NCBI GenBank assembly: GCA_029531795.1
Contig: JAPEIS010000002.1
Coordinates: forward strand, 2,232,001 to 2,296,000
Length of the DNA: 64,000 nucleotides
Source of the DNA: Sclerotinia nivalis
Lineage: Eukaryota > Ascomycota > Leotiomycetes > Helotiales > Sclerotiniaceae
Reading direction: 5' to 3'
Of this stretch, positions 34,131-46,506 are shown piece by piece (the stretch's first letter is position 1; each line of letters begins with the position of its first letter). Both the position numbers and the translations under genes were made by a program. The notes under the pieces are model-generated. The model searched no databases and was not told where the DNA came from. It saw only the letters and a list, made by a program, of their open reading frames with translations.

Positions 34131-37100
34131 TGTGTGTGTGTGTGGGAGACAGAGAGACAGAGAAAAATATAGGATGGCGCTTCATAGTAGGACAAGAAGG
34201 GGAGATGTCGTATGAAGATGGAGTTTTGTTGAGAATCAATAATAATGCTTTTTTTCGGAAGGGGACTCCCGTTTGCCGTAGCAAAAGCAGGAAAAAACAT
34301 TCATAAATGTGTTCATAGCTTCGGTACACCTAACTAAAGGTTAACTAGGGATTGATGGTGAAAAATTGTCCGCTAACGAATCACGCCTTGTTGCCGTCAT
34401 TTTATAGGTATTGCAATTGTCATGGTAATATAATGAATGAATGAGGGCGAGCCCGAAAATGTCAAATACATACATACCTAGTACTAATAATAATAATAAT
34501 AGGTATGTTCAACACATGCACAGCTTTCTCACATGCATTTGTTGTATATCATCCATACAAATTTTTAAGTTTGAAGTTTAAAGTTGATCGTCAGCTGAAG
34601 ATCTTCTTGTCTCATAATTTACTCTTTCCGGGGAATTGTGCTATGGTAAATCGGAGAATTCCCCATGTCGTCTTACATGGGAATTTTCTTTTGCTTTGTA
34701 GTCTCATATCCATGCTGCACATATAATATATGTGTGTACAGTATGATTTGATTATATCAGAATGTTTTTCTTTTAAGGATTGTTTTTGAGCATTGAAGCT
34801 TATTTCGGGTCCCTAGGCTGTATGAGGTTATTGAATTTGATCTGGAATAATGGGTGAGTCTGGATCGTTAATTCCTTCACTACTATCTATATATAGTCTT
34901 ATAGAACATAGGTATAGATATCTCCTCACATCAAATCCTAATTATCTCAATTAAGTCCTCGGCTTCAGTAAGTGACATCTGTACCACCAACTCGAGCACC
35001 TTTAGACCTTTTAGCCTTTGGCTTCCTCATACCCCAAATAGGAGCTGTCGCGGCAGCACAACCTGTTCGTCATCTTAAATGCTTTGATATCACTCCGACA
35101 AGAGCTATTGTTGTCCCCTTGGCATGCTAGTTTTTCGTGTTTCACATCAGGGGAAAATCTCGAAAGATATACTAGCAGCACAGGTGGCTAAAGATAGTTA
35201 ACATCTTAAAATACGAATTTTTTAATGTTCTGCCATTTCCAGAGCTTTCTTGGCTTGTCGGCGAAATTTTTAGTAGCATGCTCGACCCAAAAAAATATGA
35301 AATTCAATTCTCCGATGACTTTGCAAAGTTTGGTCGACCTCACATCGGAACTAATCGATGCATACCTGTTGTAGGATTATGTTCAAACATTCAAGGTGAT
35401 TGTTCATTCCATATACCTGCATACTGATCCTGTAGGGGCTCGGGAAAATGTCATTCAAGAACTGGTCATCATTCATGACATTGTTGAGAATCACCTTGGC
35501 TACCGTGACCTCGTACCTTGGCGGTCCTCAATGTCTGAATATCGTTAAAGCCTAGCCTTGGACGCCTATTTTCCATGCAAAAAAGATTGGCAAGAACACC
35601 CTTCGCAACTCATCAACCAAAATTTGTGAGTTGCGGTGAACGCGCACCATCCGAGGTCTGCATTACACGTCGAATTAGAGCAACTGTAATGATCGCGGGG
35701 AAGGATGGAGAAAATTTGTTGTATCACAAACTGGAAATGATGCTTCGAAAAGAATTTCACTACAAGTTCATGTTATCATTTGTCGAATTCGGTAGGGATG
35801 AGATTATTTGCAAGCGCGAAGGCATCGTATCGTTCAGAATGGGAAGTACGTAGCCTCGAAGATCGAATCGAATCCCTATTCTCCAAAAATGGTCCCATGA
35901 TTGGTTTTATTCTCATCCACTCAAACCGATACATAGAACTATGTGACGCATGGATTATAAAAATGCATCGATTGTTCAATCTGAAGTATTGGCTCATCAT
36001 CAAGGAGTGTAGCACAAGTTAGCCCGAGGAATTTGCCTTATCATTTTGACAAGCAGCCGCTCAAACTTTTTATACTTGCAAGTATCTCATCCTTAGGGAA
36101 GCTCTGTATTGTTTGTATGCTGGTCAGTACCGGGTCCGTGGTTTTCATTCTGCAGTGTGCCTCAAATCAGTATTTGAAGCTAGATTCATTCGATGCGAGC
36201 TACTGTGGGTTTCATTAGTGTCTGGCATATCGCCCATATTATCTATCTATTACTAAATGGTAGCGGTTGATTCACTGAGGCTCAAGCTACGTCAAATTAC
36301 CAATTGTATCAAAAAATCTGCTTGAAAATCTATGTGAACAGAGTTTTTTATATGGATAGTGTAACCCTCTCTTCGGTAAAAGTAGTCCTACTGTAGGATC
36401 ACCACTGTTTATTCTTCAGCAGAGCATTGTGTACATGAATCTTGACTGGCCAAATCACTCTTTTCGGGGGGGGGTGGATAATATTGAAGATAGTGAGGAC
36501 CAAGTTCGGATTGCTCCTTACCAGTGCAGACTCCAGACTCTGACAAATCTCCATTCTTTGACCTACATCCACCAATCTCAAGCTCAAGCAAAATGCAAGA
36601 TTGAGGATTTAGCAAAGAGGCCGCTCGAAAGATCCAATGGCCCTCTCATACAGATCTTTGTAAATTTTTCACACTTCAAGCTACCACTATGGCTGTCAAT
36701 TCCTGATAATGAAAAGAAAGAGCTAACTTTACCCAAGAAAGCTCTACCTGCATGGATAATTTATAATTTGACTAATATTGTTAGCTACTATATTGCAAAA
36801 GATCATGGCTGGAAATGGTGTCCCAGTACTACAAGATTTGATCCAAAATCTTGTAGAAGTCTTTCATCTTACTAACAGTTCTGTTCATGATAACCCTATA
36901 ATATGCACGCCAAAGGTAAGCTATAGTACATATACATGTTCTACTTTTGGACTTTCGGAGCTGTACTGATATTGTGGTATAAATTTTTATCTTGTCCCTC
37001 AATCTGGAATGGGGTAATCATTGACAGAGACTGTCGATTCCTCCAAGTCCCAGCCACAACAAAGATACTAATAATAAAGGATGGCTTTTTGTTGGATTTA

Positions 37101-38335
37101 TGTTTATTGATTATGCATACCCTTTTTTTCATACAATATTACACCTCCGCTCCACCCAATCAATGACCTGTAATTTGTTGTAGATGTCGAAGGTCAAGCA
37201 GATCTTTAGATTGAATAAGTGAATTGGACTTGTGACTTGTTTGCTGTCTTCCCCATTTCCTTGTTTGTTTGTTATTTCAGTTGCTTGCATGTTTGATCTT
37301 TGTGTGTGCTTGTGTTTGCTGAGTTGAGGAGGAGAAGTAATGACGTTGACTGAAGCAATCTTATATAATATAAATAATGAAGTCACCAAGTATAAGATGA
37401 GTGTCTACTAAAGATATATACAGAAAGTCCCACCTTGGAGTATCTTTATATTCAATCTGGTTTCAACCCTAGCTATGGTAGACTATAATATATCAGGCTG
37501 TGTAAGTCCGCTCAACTTATCAATATCTTTAGATTCATTCTTGTAAGAGACATTCAGATGTCAACCCCAAATTAGAAAATGGACAACCGTGTAATGTCTG
37601 CTTTGTATTGTCTAAATTCCATCGGTATATTGTCAAATTTCAATATTTCGAAATCATTACAATTCTCAAGTTAGTTTGAAACATTAGGTAGTCTACCATT
37701 GTCAAGTTTTTACTTAAATAGTGAAGATCAATAATTTAATATTAAGATATCAATTGCCTAAATTACTTTTTTTTTCTGTTCTGATCTTTTTCTGATTCTA
37801 AATTTCTGAATTGAAACCAGACAATGAGAATTATTTCCTCCTTTATGGATATCTTTGATGTGGATTAATCAACATTTTGTAAGGTAGGAATCTAAACAGG
37901 AATCTAGTAACTCAAATTTCCACCAGTTCCTTCCTAAACAAAATTTCTTGATATAGCCTATCAAATATATGAAACTGTTCAAACCTTATTCTTCTAGTTC
38001 ATAAATTTAGATTCGCAAGAGAGAGTGCAATCGATGCATCAATCATAAGTATTCATCCAATATCATACCTTCTGCGCCTCTCCAAGTGAATGGCCTCCCA
38101 TTTATTGTCTGTTGTAGTAACAGAGATTGCAAATCTCCGATCGGGCCGAACCGCACCTTAACTTTTACAATTTCCCCTCCCTCCTCCTTTCTTCCTTTCC
38201 TAATTGTCTAACCTCCACTTCTACAATACAACCCCTCCTTCCATTCTTCCCCCTCCCAAGGCACAACAGCACAACGATCAACAACCTTCCCAACCAATAT
38301 TATTATTCTACATATTTTTTAATACAGAAAACAAC
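33789..38335. other. Long gene-poor region with microsatellites
   Basis: 4.5 kb. The first part is the upstream region of the heme-oxygenase-like gene and contains the GA/TG microsatellite and a short (TAA)n run near 34481-34500. Several unrecognised open frames occur (for example 35575-35853 and 36429-36875), without introns, motifs or neighbours to support them. The last 200 bases before 38336 are C/T-rich, as in many fungal promoters. Confidence 0.5.
34059..34144. repeat. Microsatellite (AG)35 followed by (TG)8
   Basis: An uninterrupted AG repeat (34059-34128) runs directly into TG repeats (34129-34144). It lies about 270 bases upstream of the heme-oxygenase-like ATG. The reading frames through it (SLSL or RERE) are artefacts. 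Confidence 0.95.
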
Positions 38336-39945
38336 ATGTCAGATCCCAGACAAAGTGTATTCCCACCTGATGGAGATGTCCTCATCATGTCACCCATGGG
38401 CAAACAATGGAAACTCCATTCCTGGCAACTTGTCACCTACGCCCCAATAATTGGTGCCCTGCTTAAGGATGTCTCACCTCGAAATATCACAAAGGCAAAC
38501 AGAGCTGAAGGTATCACTGTGAGATGGTGGGTTGAGATGAAACCCTTTGCAGCCTTCGAGGATGATCGTTTCCGAGATTTTGAGTGCGTTGTAAGTACCA
38601 TACTTTCCTAAATTGTCCTGGTGTTTTGGGGGAATATTGTGGTTGTATGTCACTAGACACCTTCATACATTTAGAAGTTTTCAATGTCCAAATTGAATTC
38701 AGACAATCACTAACTCAAATTTTATTATAGCCAATGAATAAAAAGGGAAAGCTTACTTTGAATGGTGCTGGTGCTTATAATGGCATCGGAGATTTTTCAT
38801 TCGAAAGGACATATGACAATCTTTTCAGGATGCTCTACAATCTACCCCCAAACCTTACAGACGATATTGAAGATGGTGGCGCCAATGTTTACATTACCGA
38901 TTGCGTCTCCATCCTTCAAGCTGCCGACTACGTGAATGCCTTACCCAGCGTTCGTACTTACATCGAGAGTTACCTCTTGCGCATCAGCCAGAAGTTCTGG
39001 GTTCATGTTGCCAAGGCCCCCGAGGCATGGTCCGATATTGCTGTTCGCCTTCAATCAGCAATCATCTTTCGAGAATCCATAATCCATATTGCAGGCGGCC
39101 TCGAGCTGCCAGGACTTATCAAAAGAGCTAGATTTGGAAAAACTCAATTTGGAAATGTTTGCCTCAAGGTAGCGGAGCGTAAATCTCTTGAGCTCAGAGA
39201 TAAGAAGATAGACGTTGAGCGCAGATTGTTACAATACTATCCAGCACGTCTCATTCGCAGAGAGACACCCGATAAGATTCCCGGCCGTGCCGATTATGGC
39301 TCGGATATCTATTACTGGCAGGCTCTTACCATGTGTCGTCAGTTCTTCCAGTCTTCTATCCTTGCAAACAGACATCATCGTCATGTGGATGGTGGTGTAG
39401 AGTTCTATCGGACCGTCTTCCGCTGTGATTATATCGACAAGCACGCCGCAGATGAGTTCCATCAACTTTTCGCCATGTCGACCAAAGGAAAGCAGTGTCT
39501 CGCTGATGCTGTGGAACTTATTAAGGATGACCATCGCGCGGTCGTCGCTGATCTTTTGGAGGACAACTTGCAACTCCGTACCACAGTCAGAAGCAAGCCA
39601 TTGAGATATTTGACTTGCACCAAGGTCCTGGAGGAAGAGTTGCCGTGGATTGTCAGCCCTGGTTTAGGTGTAGGCTTCAATCCAGGTCAGGTCGGATTTG
39701 AGGCTATTGGCGAGAGTCCCGCTAGCCCAGGAAGAGCTCCAGGAGAGGTTGTGGGTCAGGATGATGCTCCTAGCCCAGAGAGAGTACCGGGTGAGGAAAT
39801 CAGAGGCGGTGAAGATGCCATTAGCGTCGCTGCAGAGGGAAGAGAAGAGGCTGATGCAGAGGATGACGAGGGCGGGCAGCAATATGAGAATGAGAGTGCG
39901 AAGGAAGGAGAAGATGACGAAGATGAGTACATGGAAGGAGCATAG
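38336..39945 (+). CDS. BTB/POZ-like protein with acidic C-terminal tail
   Basis: Two exons (38336-38590, 38731-39945) give 489 residues, with a GTAAGT donor and an ATTATAG acceptor. The N-terminal 85 residues (DVLIMSPMGKQWKLHSWQLV then LKDVSPRN) resemble the start of a fungal BTB/POZ domain, in which a gene product is tested 'on the inside' by a short beta strand and helix pair. The second exon continues through ITDCVSILQAADYVNALPSV, typical of the BTB core's last helices, into a long helical region. The last 90 residues are strongly acidic, with two copies of an SPxRxPGE-like motif, and are probably disordered. BTB proteins mediate dimerisation or cullin-3 recruitment. No DNA-binding or Kelch motif is visible. 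Specific role unknown. Confidence 0.8.
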
Positions 39946-41499
39946 GCGCCTCTTTCCGAGTATTCTTCGTCCTGTTGCGATGATTTTGGTCTAGCATTGC
40001 GTTTGAGCCTTTTGTTTGGCGGGATGTTTTGTGCATTTGGGTGATATTACTGATTAATGAAAAAAGCGGTGTTTTAATGAGAGATAATTTGTCATGGAAT
40101 CAATATCTCTCCTTAATCTGAACAATCAAATTGTTCTCTAGATAGCTATAGCTAGGTTGGGAGAGCCTTTAAATTTCTAATTTTAATTTATACGTTCAAA
40201 TGTCTGACAAGTGAAAGAATCTGATAACACGCCGGCAACAATGTGTATTGCGCAATGTCTTCAAATTAGACTGTAACTTCCACTCGGGAGTCGGGATGAC
40301 CACACTTTCAATGTCCAATCTCGCCAGGACACTCGGCCTGCTTAAAAACGCTAGATGGAAACCATACACTTTCAATATGACTTTGATACAGACATTCAAA
40401 TTACCCATACGACCTAAATGGAAAGTATACACTCCTAATCACCAGCGCTGAAACAAAGATTCCGGTTATTCATAAGAGCTGAATGGAAATCATACATTTC
40501 TAATCTCTTACCATCATACAGATATTCAAACTACTCAAAAGAGCTTACTGAAAATGGTACAATTTCAATATTGAACCTCGATAGATATTCAAATCTGTGA
40601 GAATTGGGATTTGGACCAAGATAGCAGCTTCTATCTGGTCAATGAATCACCGTTTCTGGTCCACTATAGTGTGATAACTCCTGCAGTTCATGAAGTGAAG
40701 CGGGGAACGCGTTGCAGAAAAGCGTCGGATTTATACAGTTTGCATTGTCCGTACCAATTCCCAAGATCTCCTGCATTTATGCAGCTACAACCTCATCTAT
40801 GAGGATTCTGGGATAATATAAGCGCTCATGGGGATGTTCCTCCAATTTTGGAAAAATCTGCGAATAACATAGATGCGGAAATGTCATCGATGAGTGGCAG
40901 TCCCGCTTCAAGGTAATGTTTTAGCCCAGATATAAAAGAATCATAATTGACGATAGAACAGCGTAGCGTATGTAAACTTCTCCTTTTCTTTGGTCGTGGC
41001 ACGGAGGATTATTTGAAGTGACGTTCAAACATCTCGGCAATAAAGAGGTGGCAGGTCATTACATCATACCGCATGTACCCATTCTCACTACGCGTATCAA
41101 ATTCGGTGCCGAGCCACCAAAAAAAAGCTGACATCTTATTTTTATGAAGTAAATTTGGTAATGAGACATCAAGGTATCGGTACCTTGGGATGCCGTGTTG
41201 CCGTGTTGGCGAAGCTGAGTATATCTTCATCAACTTCATCAGCATTCAACCTTAGATTTGAATGCGATTTTATTGATATTAGATACGGATAGGTAACTTT
41301 AAATGTATGTTTTCCCCAGGGGAAACTCAAACTTTGAACTTGAATCACATGCCATTTGCTGATCAATGCTCTTTTAGTTAAATTAGATTAAAGTATCTAC
41401 CAGGACTTCTCTTCCAACTGCATATTCCATATTTCAACCTGTGTGCGGACGTCATATGTAACCACACACCCACCAATTCACAAGCACCTGCTCTCACGA
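39946..41499. other. Intergenic with degenerate tandem repeats
   Basis: Contains the 63-bp repeat array at 40256-40600. No complete gene. Other frames are short. Confidence 0.5.
40256..40600. repeat. Degenerate 63-bp tandem repeats, remnant of a 21-residue coding repeat
   Basis: Units begin near 40256, 40328, 40391, 40458, 40521 and 40584 (partial), spaced 63-72 bases. Each contains a GATATTCAAA-like start, an A/G-rich AAGAGCT...ATGGAAA block and a TTTCAATAT-like end. Translation of successive copies in shifting frames gives a shared pattern FKLLKRAxWKxYTFN, with stop codons and frameshifts between copies. This suggests a decayed repeat protein gene. Confidence 0.6.
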
Positions 41500-42658
41500 A
41501 TGTCATCACTACCCATCCACTCCACGGAATCTCCATTGGAGATGCGCTCTCAGAAGAAAAATGCGCACCCGAAGAGAAATATAATACTCTGTCTCCTAAT
41601 CGCCTTAGCATGCACCTGGATTCCATACACATTTTATTTTCGCCGGAGCTCTTTTAACGATGTCGGTTCCATAATGGACGAAGGAGCCGGAGAGATAATT
41701 CACCACGAATATGGAACGAATGCGCAATTCGCTTTCACAGATATGATACACCTGATGAATCTACCTTCCGATTACCTGCCGCAAACAGGTAAACATCGGA
41801 AACCGAATCGCTTGATCATAGTGGGTGATGTGCATGGGATGAAACATGCGCTGGTGAGTTTACTTGCCAAAGTAAACTTCGATGAGAAACACGACCATTT
41901 GATCCTAGCCGGCGATATGATATCCAAGGGACCCGATTCTCCAGGTGTGGTCGATCTCGCTATGAAACTTGGAGCTTCTGCTGTTAGGGGAAATCATGAA
42001 GATAGGATTATTCTCGCACATGCGGATATGGTGGCGCAACATAAGGAGGCGGAGATGGATGCACCGGGACCGAGCGAAGACCCAGAGAAAGTGATTGATG
42101 GATTGGAGGAAGTTAGTTTCAGTCATGGGGATTACAAGGATCGGGCGTTGGTAAGGGAGTTAGGGGAGGAGAGAATAAAGTGGTTGAAGAAATGCCCAGT
42201 GATCTTGAGAGTAGGGCATTTGGAGGGCATGGAGGAGGTGGTGGTTGTTCATGCTGGGCTGGCTCCGGGAGTGGAATTGGAAAGACAGGATCCATCCATG
42301 GTGATGAACATGAGGACTATTATTGATGGGATACCGAGTGATGAAAGAGATGGGAAACATTGGAATAAGGTAAGATTTGTATTCACATCATGTCATCATC
42401 TCCATGAAATATAACTAACCAGTACAAAATCACCAGGTCTGGAATAAATATCAGAAGAAATTACCAAAGAAAGAACGCACAACAGTCATATACGGTCACG
42501 ATTCAAAACGGGGTCTTCAGTTAAAGAAATACAGCATGGGTCTAGATACAGGGTGTTTAAAGGGCGGCAAACTTACAGCTGTGGTTATTGAAGGTGGAAA
42601 TTCTACGCCTAAACATAAAGTGGTACAAGTCAAGTGTAAAGATGGGAGAAAGCATTAG
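41500..42658 (+). CDS. PPN2-like metallophosphatase, membrane-anchored
   Basis: Two exons (41500-42369, 42437-42658) give 363 residues, with a GTAAGA donor and a CACCAG acceptor in phase 0. A single transmembrane segment lies at about 28-46 (IILCLLIALACTWIPYTFYF), preceded by a basic, cytosolic-type N-terminus. The phosphoesterase signature follows: GDVHG at 109-113, GDMISKGPDS at 138-147, GNHED at 164-168, VHAG at 250-253 and YGHDSKRGL in exon 2. This is the calcineurin-like PPP arrangement of yeast Ppn2, a vacuolar endopolyphosphatase, which is also a type II membrane protein. An ATG at 41500 is used. The frame is open further upstream only from a GTG. The likely role is cleaving inorganic polyphosphate in the vacuole. 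Confidence 0.85.
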
Positions 42659-43143
42659 AAACAAGAGATTGGTAAAGGTAACGCGATGGGAGGTTTTGCA
42701 TTAGATACCATTTTGAGGCGTTTGGGATATTAGTTGTTTCGAATGAAGTTAATGATGGGCACATATCAGGCCATTACGAGTTGGGTAATGGTTCTATCTT
42801 GAGTTTTATGATGTTGGATATGATCAGTGTTATTCTGGGGGGATAAGGCGATACTCCAGCGCAACTGTCAACCGGGTTTGCTGCAAATGAGTATCATTTG
42901 TGTTAAGCGTGGTTAGACGGCGGGGCATAGAGTCAAAGCTCGTTTGTTCCAATCCGGTGTCTTCAATGCATGAAGAATATAGATTACATTTATGAGCAAT
43001 ATCAAAAGATAAATCCATAATTCAGACACAAACCCCACTGATTTCAATGCCGAAAATATCCAACCCACAAGAATGTTGGAATATATCCCAAATTCAAACC
43101 CAAACTCTAACTCGAATTCCCTTTTGTCTAGAAATCTAGAAAT
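42659..43143. other. Intergenic between convergent genes
   Basis: Joint 3' region of the PPN2-like and SLC35F-like genes. Nothing recognised. Confidence 0.5.
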
Positions 43144-44622
43144 TTAAACCACCTCGTTTGCTCCCGCATCATGATCCACAACAACTACAATAGGAATGAT
43201 TCTTTCGTCCGCTGCTTCTCTCTTCTCTTCCTCCTTGCTCTCATGATTAACAAACACAAAACTGCCGACCACAACCAACGCACCTACCCAATAAACTGCA
43301 GTACTCGTCTGCTCATTCAACCACATCTGCCCCACCAAACTCAACGGAATCGTCATACTCAGTCCTACCGTTACCACCAACGGCGTCGTCAATAGCATCG
43401 CGTACGCCCAGCAGTAATCACTTATGAAACTACTCAAAGAATTCAGTAATACTATGAGCCAGATTTTGCCAGTGGGAGGTAGCTCAAATTTTTCCACACC
43501 GGTGAAATGCAAGATGAAGAAACCGGGCCATAGAAATATGACGTTGAAGAGGCCGACAAGTCCAAAGAATAAGGGCATATCGACACGATCCTCATTACCG
43601 CAGCGTTTTTTTATCACTACTGCATAAAGCCCATACATAACAGCACTTCCAAAAGCCATAATATCGCCAATAGCAATTTGGGCTTGGGATTTATGGGGAA
43701 AGTTTCCGCGGTTGGAGTCATTGTCCGTACTCCCTAGATCAACCGAGGAAATGAGGATGATGCCTACGAAAGAAGCCAAAACACCAATGAGTTTCCGCAT
43801 GGTAAAGGATTCGACGCGAACGAGGGCTCCGAATAGGAGAGTGAAGATTGAGGAAGTGGAGGTAAGGATCGTGGAGGAGGCGACGGATGTGTATTCGAGA
43901 CAGCCGGCTACGAGGTAGTTGGCTATGAACCAAAGCAGGGAGAATTCGAGAGAAAGTTTGGCGGTTTCGGAAACACTCAGTTTGTCTTCCTTTTCTTGCT
44001 CTTGTGGTTGGGAAAGATCCGTGTCAAAGTCGTCGGTAGAGCTAAGGAGACGGGAGTGAGAAGCGCTCATAGAATCGTATTCTTGGTCTTCTAGGCTGGA
44101 TTCCCGGGCGCGCCATCCTTTCCGGAGATTCTGGAGTCCGGAGCGGTATTCTGAGATTTGTTCGTGATAATAATCGACAACGGAATCCTTCACATGCGAC
44201 CACCCATGCTCCCTCGATATTCGTAGAAAGATAGGGATCAACGATACAGCAAAGAACGACGTGTTGATATATGTCACGAAATATGGTTTTGAATAGGTAT
44301 TGTCGGCGAATATATACTATAGTTCTCGTATCAGTATGGGTAGGTATCTAATCCCTTGATACTTTCTCAACTCAATATACTGAGCTGGCAAAGAGAGAAG
44401 CACACTCACACTAGCAAGAAAATTACTACTCGTCCATAACATCACCGTAACTCCCAATAGCACCATGCCCAGCGTTCTGCGAGCTACATTCTCCAACCCC
44501 ACTCCAGCTCTAAATCCCATGTTCTTGCTGCCTGTGTCCGCACTGGTGTCTGTGACCGTCCTTTCCAAGGGCAGTCTCTGAGTCTGTGTCTGCATTATAG
44601 CAGGACCCGTTGATACACTCAT
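43144..44622 (-). CDS. SLC35F5-like (EamA/DMT superfamily) membrane transporter
   Basis: Two exons (44622-44410, 44316-43144) give 461 residues. The GTGAGT donor and the TATAG acceptor join SSNFLAS to YIFADNTYSKPYFVTYINTS. That reproduces the family hallmark of SLC35F5 and its fungal relatives (a SSxFLxxYIFxxxxYSKPFFxTY pattern). About ten hydrophobic segments are visible, including LIGVLASFVGIILISSVDL and AIGDIMAFGSAVMYGLYAVV. A hydrophilic loop of about 90 residues separates helices 2 and 3. The yeast homologues of this group are vacuolar membrane proteins of unknown substrate, so a vacuolar or endomembrane location is plausible. The C-terminus is charged and ends in Val-Val. Drug/metabolite carrier function is inferred from the fold. 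Confidence 0.85.
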
Positions 44623-45542
44623 GGCGCCGAGTTTTTTGACTGTGCCGTCGTTTCCGGATCGAGTTGTGGGATATCGTCCTTTGATCGCCTTCCTGACCTT
44701 ATCTATATCCCACCTACGCCCGTGCAGTCAGGATTCTGTCGAGTGGATGTAAAATATGTGGATTTCTTTTCGGGATGTCGGAAGGTCATGGAGGTCGTAA
44801 ACACATGCACAAATATTGATGCATTTAATAACACGTTGAATCTTCTTACACCAGTAGTTGAAGTGTGAGTGTGTTTGTTCGTTCTTGATGCGATCGATAT
44901 AGTCACGGTAGTGGTGAATTCGGAACACGGAAGACTGAGCACGCGATCGGAATCATCAATGATGCTTCTGAAATTTCTGCAATTTGGCCTTTGAAAAAAG
45001 GAGAGAAGAGAAATAAACTTATAAAATAAAAGTCAAGCCAAGTGAATGCTGATTTGTACCTTCCCGGCGGATCAAGACATTCTCATTTGATAGGGGTTTA
45101 TCGCTTGGCTTGTATGTAACCAGATAACCCTAACCTTACGCCTTATTTACTAGACTAGGTAGGTGTACGCTAATCGTTATCAAACGCAATTTCATCGAGA
45201 GCATTGAATCGAGAGGGGTCAAAGATAAAGAGGCTGGTGAACTTTGTTTCAATGTCACTGTAAGTTTCGCTACGTACTCGCATCACTGAAAAGAACTGTT
45301 CTAATACAAATAAAGTGGTGCGTCTAAAAAAGATTTCATTACGAACTATAAAACGCGTCTCTCTCATTATGCATTCTGTATCATCAAGGAAAGAAAAAAT
45401 TGCAGACCCAATAGCGCCAGAATGATTATGTACAGTTGATCTCGCATCAAAGTTTCCCGTATAATTCCCTCGGTGACTGAAACGGTGGGGTGGAGAGAGA
45501 AAATGAGCCCAAAGACTTCCAACGCGACCCTAGCGACTGCAT
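44623..45542. other. Intergenic, no gene seen
   Basis: 5' flank of the SLC35F-like gene and 3' flank of YPT7. Short frames downstream of YPT7 (45170-45540) look like 3' untranslated sequence. A single TAACCCTAACC stretch near 45125 is too short to call telomeric. Confidence 0.5.
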
Positions 45543-46506
45543 TTAACAAGCACAGCCATCTCTATCATTCTCAATATGGATGTTAATTGGATCCGAGTAA
45601 TCTCCATTGTATTCTTCCGATTCCTCCTGTGCTAGAGCATTTCTAGCGATGACTGAAAAGGAGGTTAGCTCAGAAGTGTCAAAGAAGATAGAGATTAGTT
45701 ACCTTCAAAGGCTTGCTCAACATTGATGGCCTCCTTTGCACTCGTCTCGAAGTATGGAATATTGCCTTTTGAAGTGCAGAAAGTCATGGCCCGTTTTGAA
45801 GAGATCTAAGGTACCATTAGCAAAATACCGCAATGCCATCCCAATGCTAAACTTACTACTCTCTTGTTCTCCTCAACATCAATCTTGTTGCCTAGAACGA
45901 CCTATTTAATCATCAGCGCCACAGTCGTTTTCAGCAAAATTGCTAAACGTACAAATGGGAAGCTCTCTGGATCTCTGGGCGAGGCCTGGATCAAGAATTC
46001 ATCCCTCCAGCTATCCAATGTGTCGAAACTTTTTGAATTGTTGACATCGTAGACAAGAACACAGCAATCCGCTCCTCTGTAGAATGCGACCCCTAACGAT
46101 TGAAACCGTTCCTGACCTGCTGTATCCCAAAGCTATAATATAACTATCAGCTACCACATTCTAGCCGCCATGTATTGCGTAGAACCCTCACCTGCATAGT
46201 GACTAATCGATCATCAACCAGAACTTCCTTTGTCAAGAAATCCGCCCCAATAGTTGCCTTGTAGCTTGCACTGAACTTCTTATTGACCTAATCCACTATT
46301 AGTCTCTCGTATTGGCGTATCCATCAGGGGTAAATGATGGAGGACCTGGCAGGTGTTCAACGTACATATTGATTCATCAAACTCGTCTTTCCTACACCGC
46401 TATCGCCCAGGATAATAACCTGCAAATTTCATATCAGTATCAAACCAGAGATAAGACCCCTAGTGATAGTCCTCACCTTCAGTAAGACCTTCTTTCTTGA
46501 AGCCAT
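45543..46506 (-). CDS. YPT7: Rab7-type small GTPase YPT7
   Basis: Seven exons (46506-46477, 46419-46366, 46287-46192, 46132-45953, 45901-45857, 45805-45703, 45652-45543) give 205 residues, the usual length in filamentous fungi. The P-loop GDSGVGKT is at 15-22, WDTAGQE at 62-68, NKID at 125-128 and TSAK at 156-159. The C-terminal Cys-Ala-Cys (203-205) would be geranylgeranylated. The effector segment (ATIGADF) and the overall sequence match Rab7/Ypt7, which drives late-endosome and autophagosome fusion with the vacuole through HOPS. Every intron has clean GT/AG ends and exon lengths sum in frame. The first exon codes only 10 residues ([10 protein letters not shown]). Confidence 0.97.

Noticed and set aside
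34003..34329. Frames made of SLSL or RERE repeats
   Set aside because: Translation of the AG microsatellite.
36429..36875. 148-codon plus-strand frame
   Set aside because: Isolated, no recognised domain, within an AT-rich gene-poor stretch; too weak to call.
45120..45145. TAACCCTAACC telomere-like sequence
   Set aside because: Fewer than two units; not an interstitial telomere.
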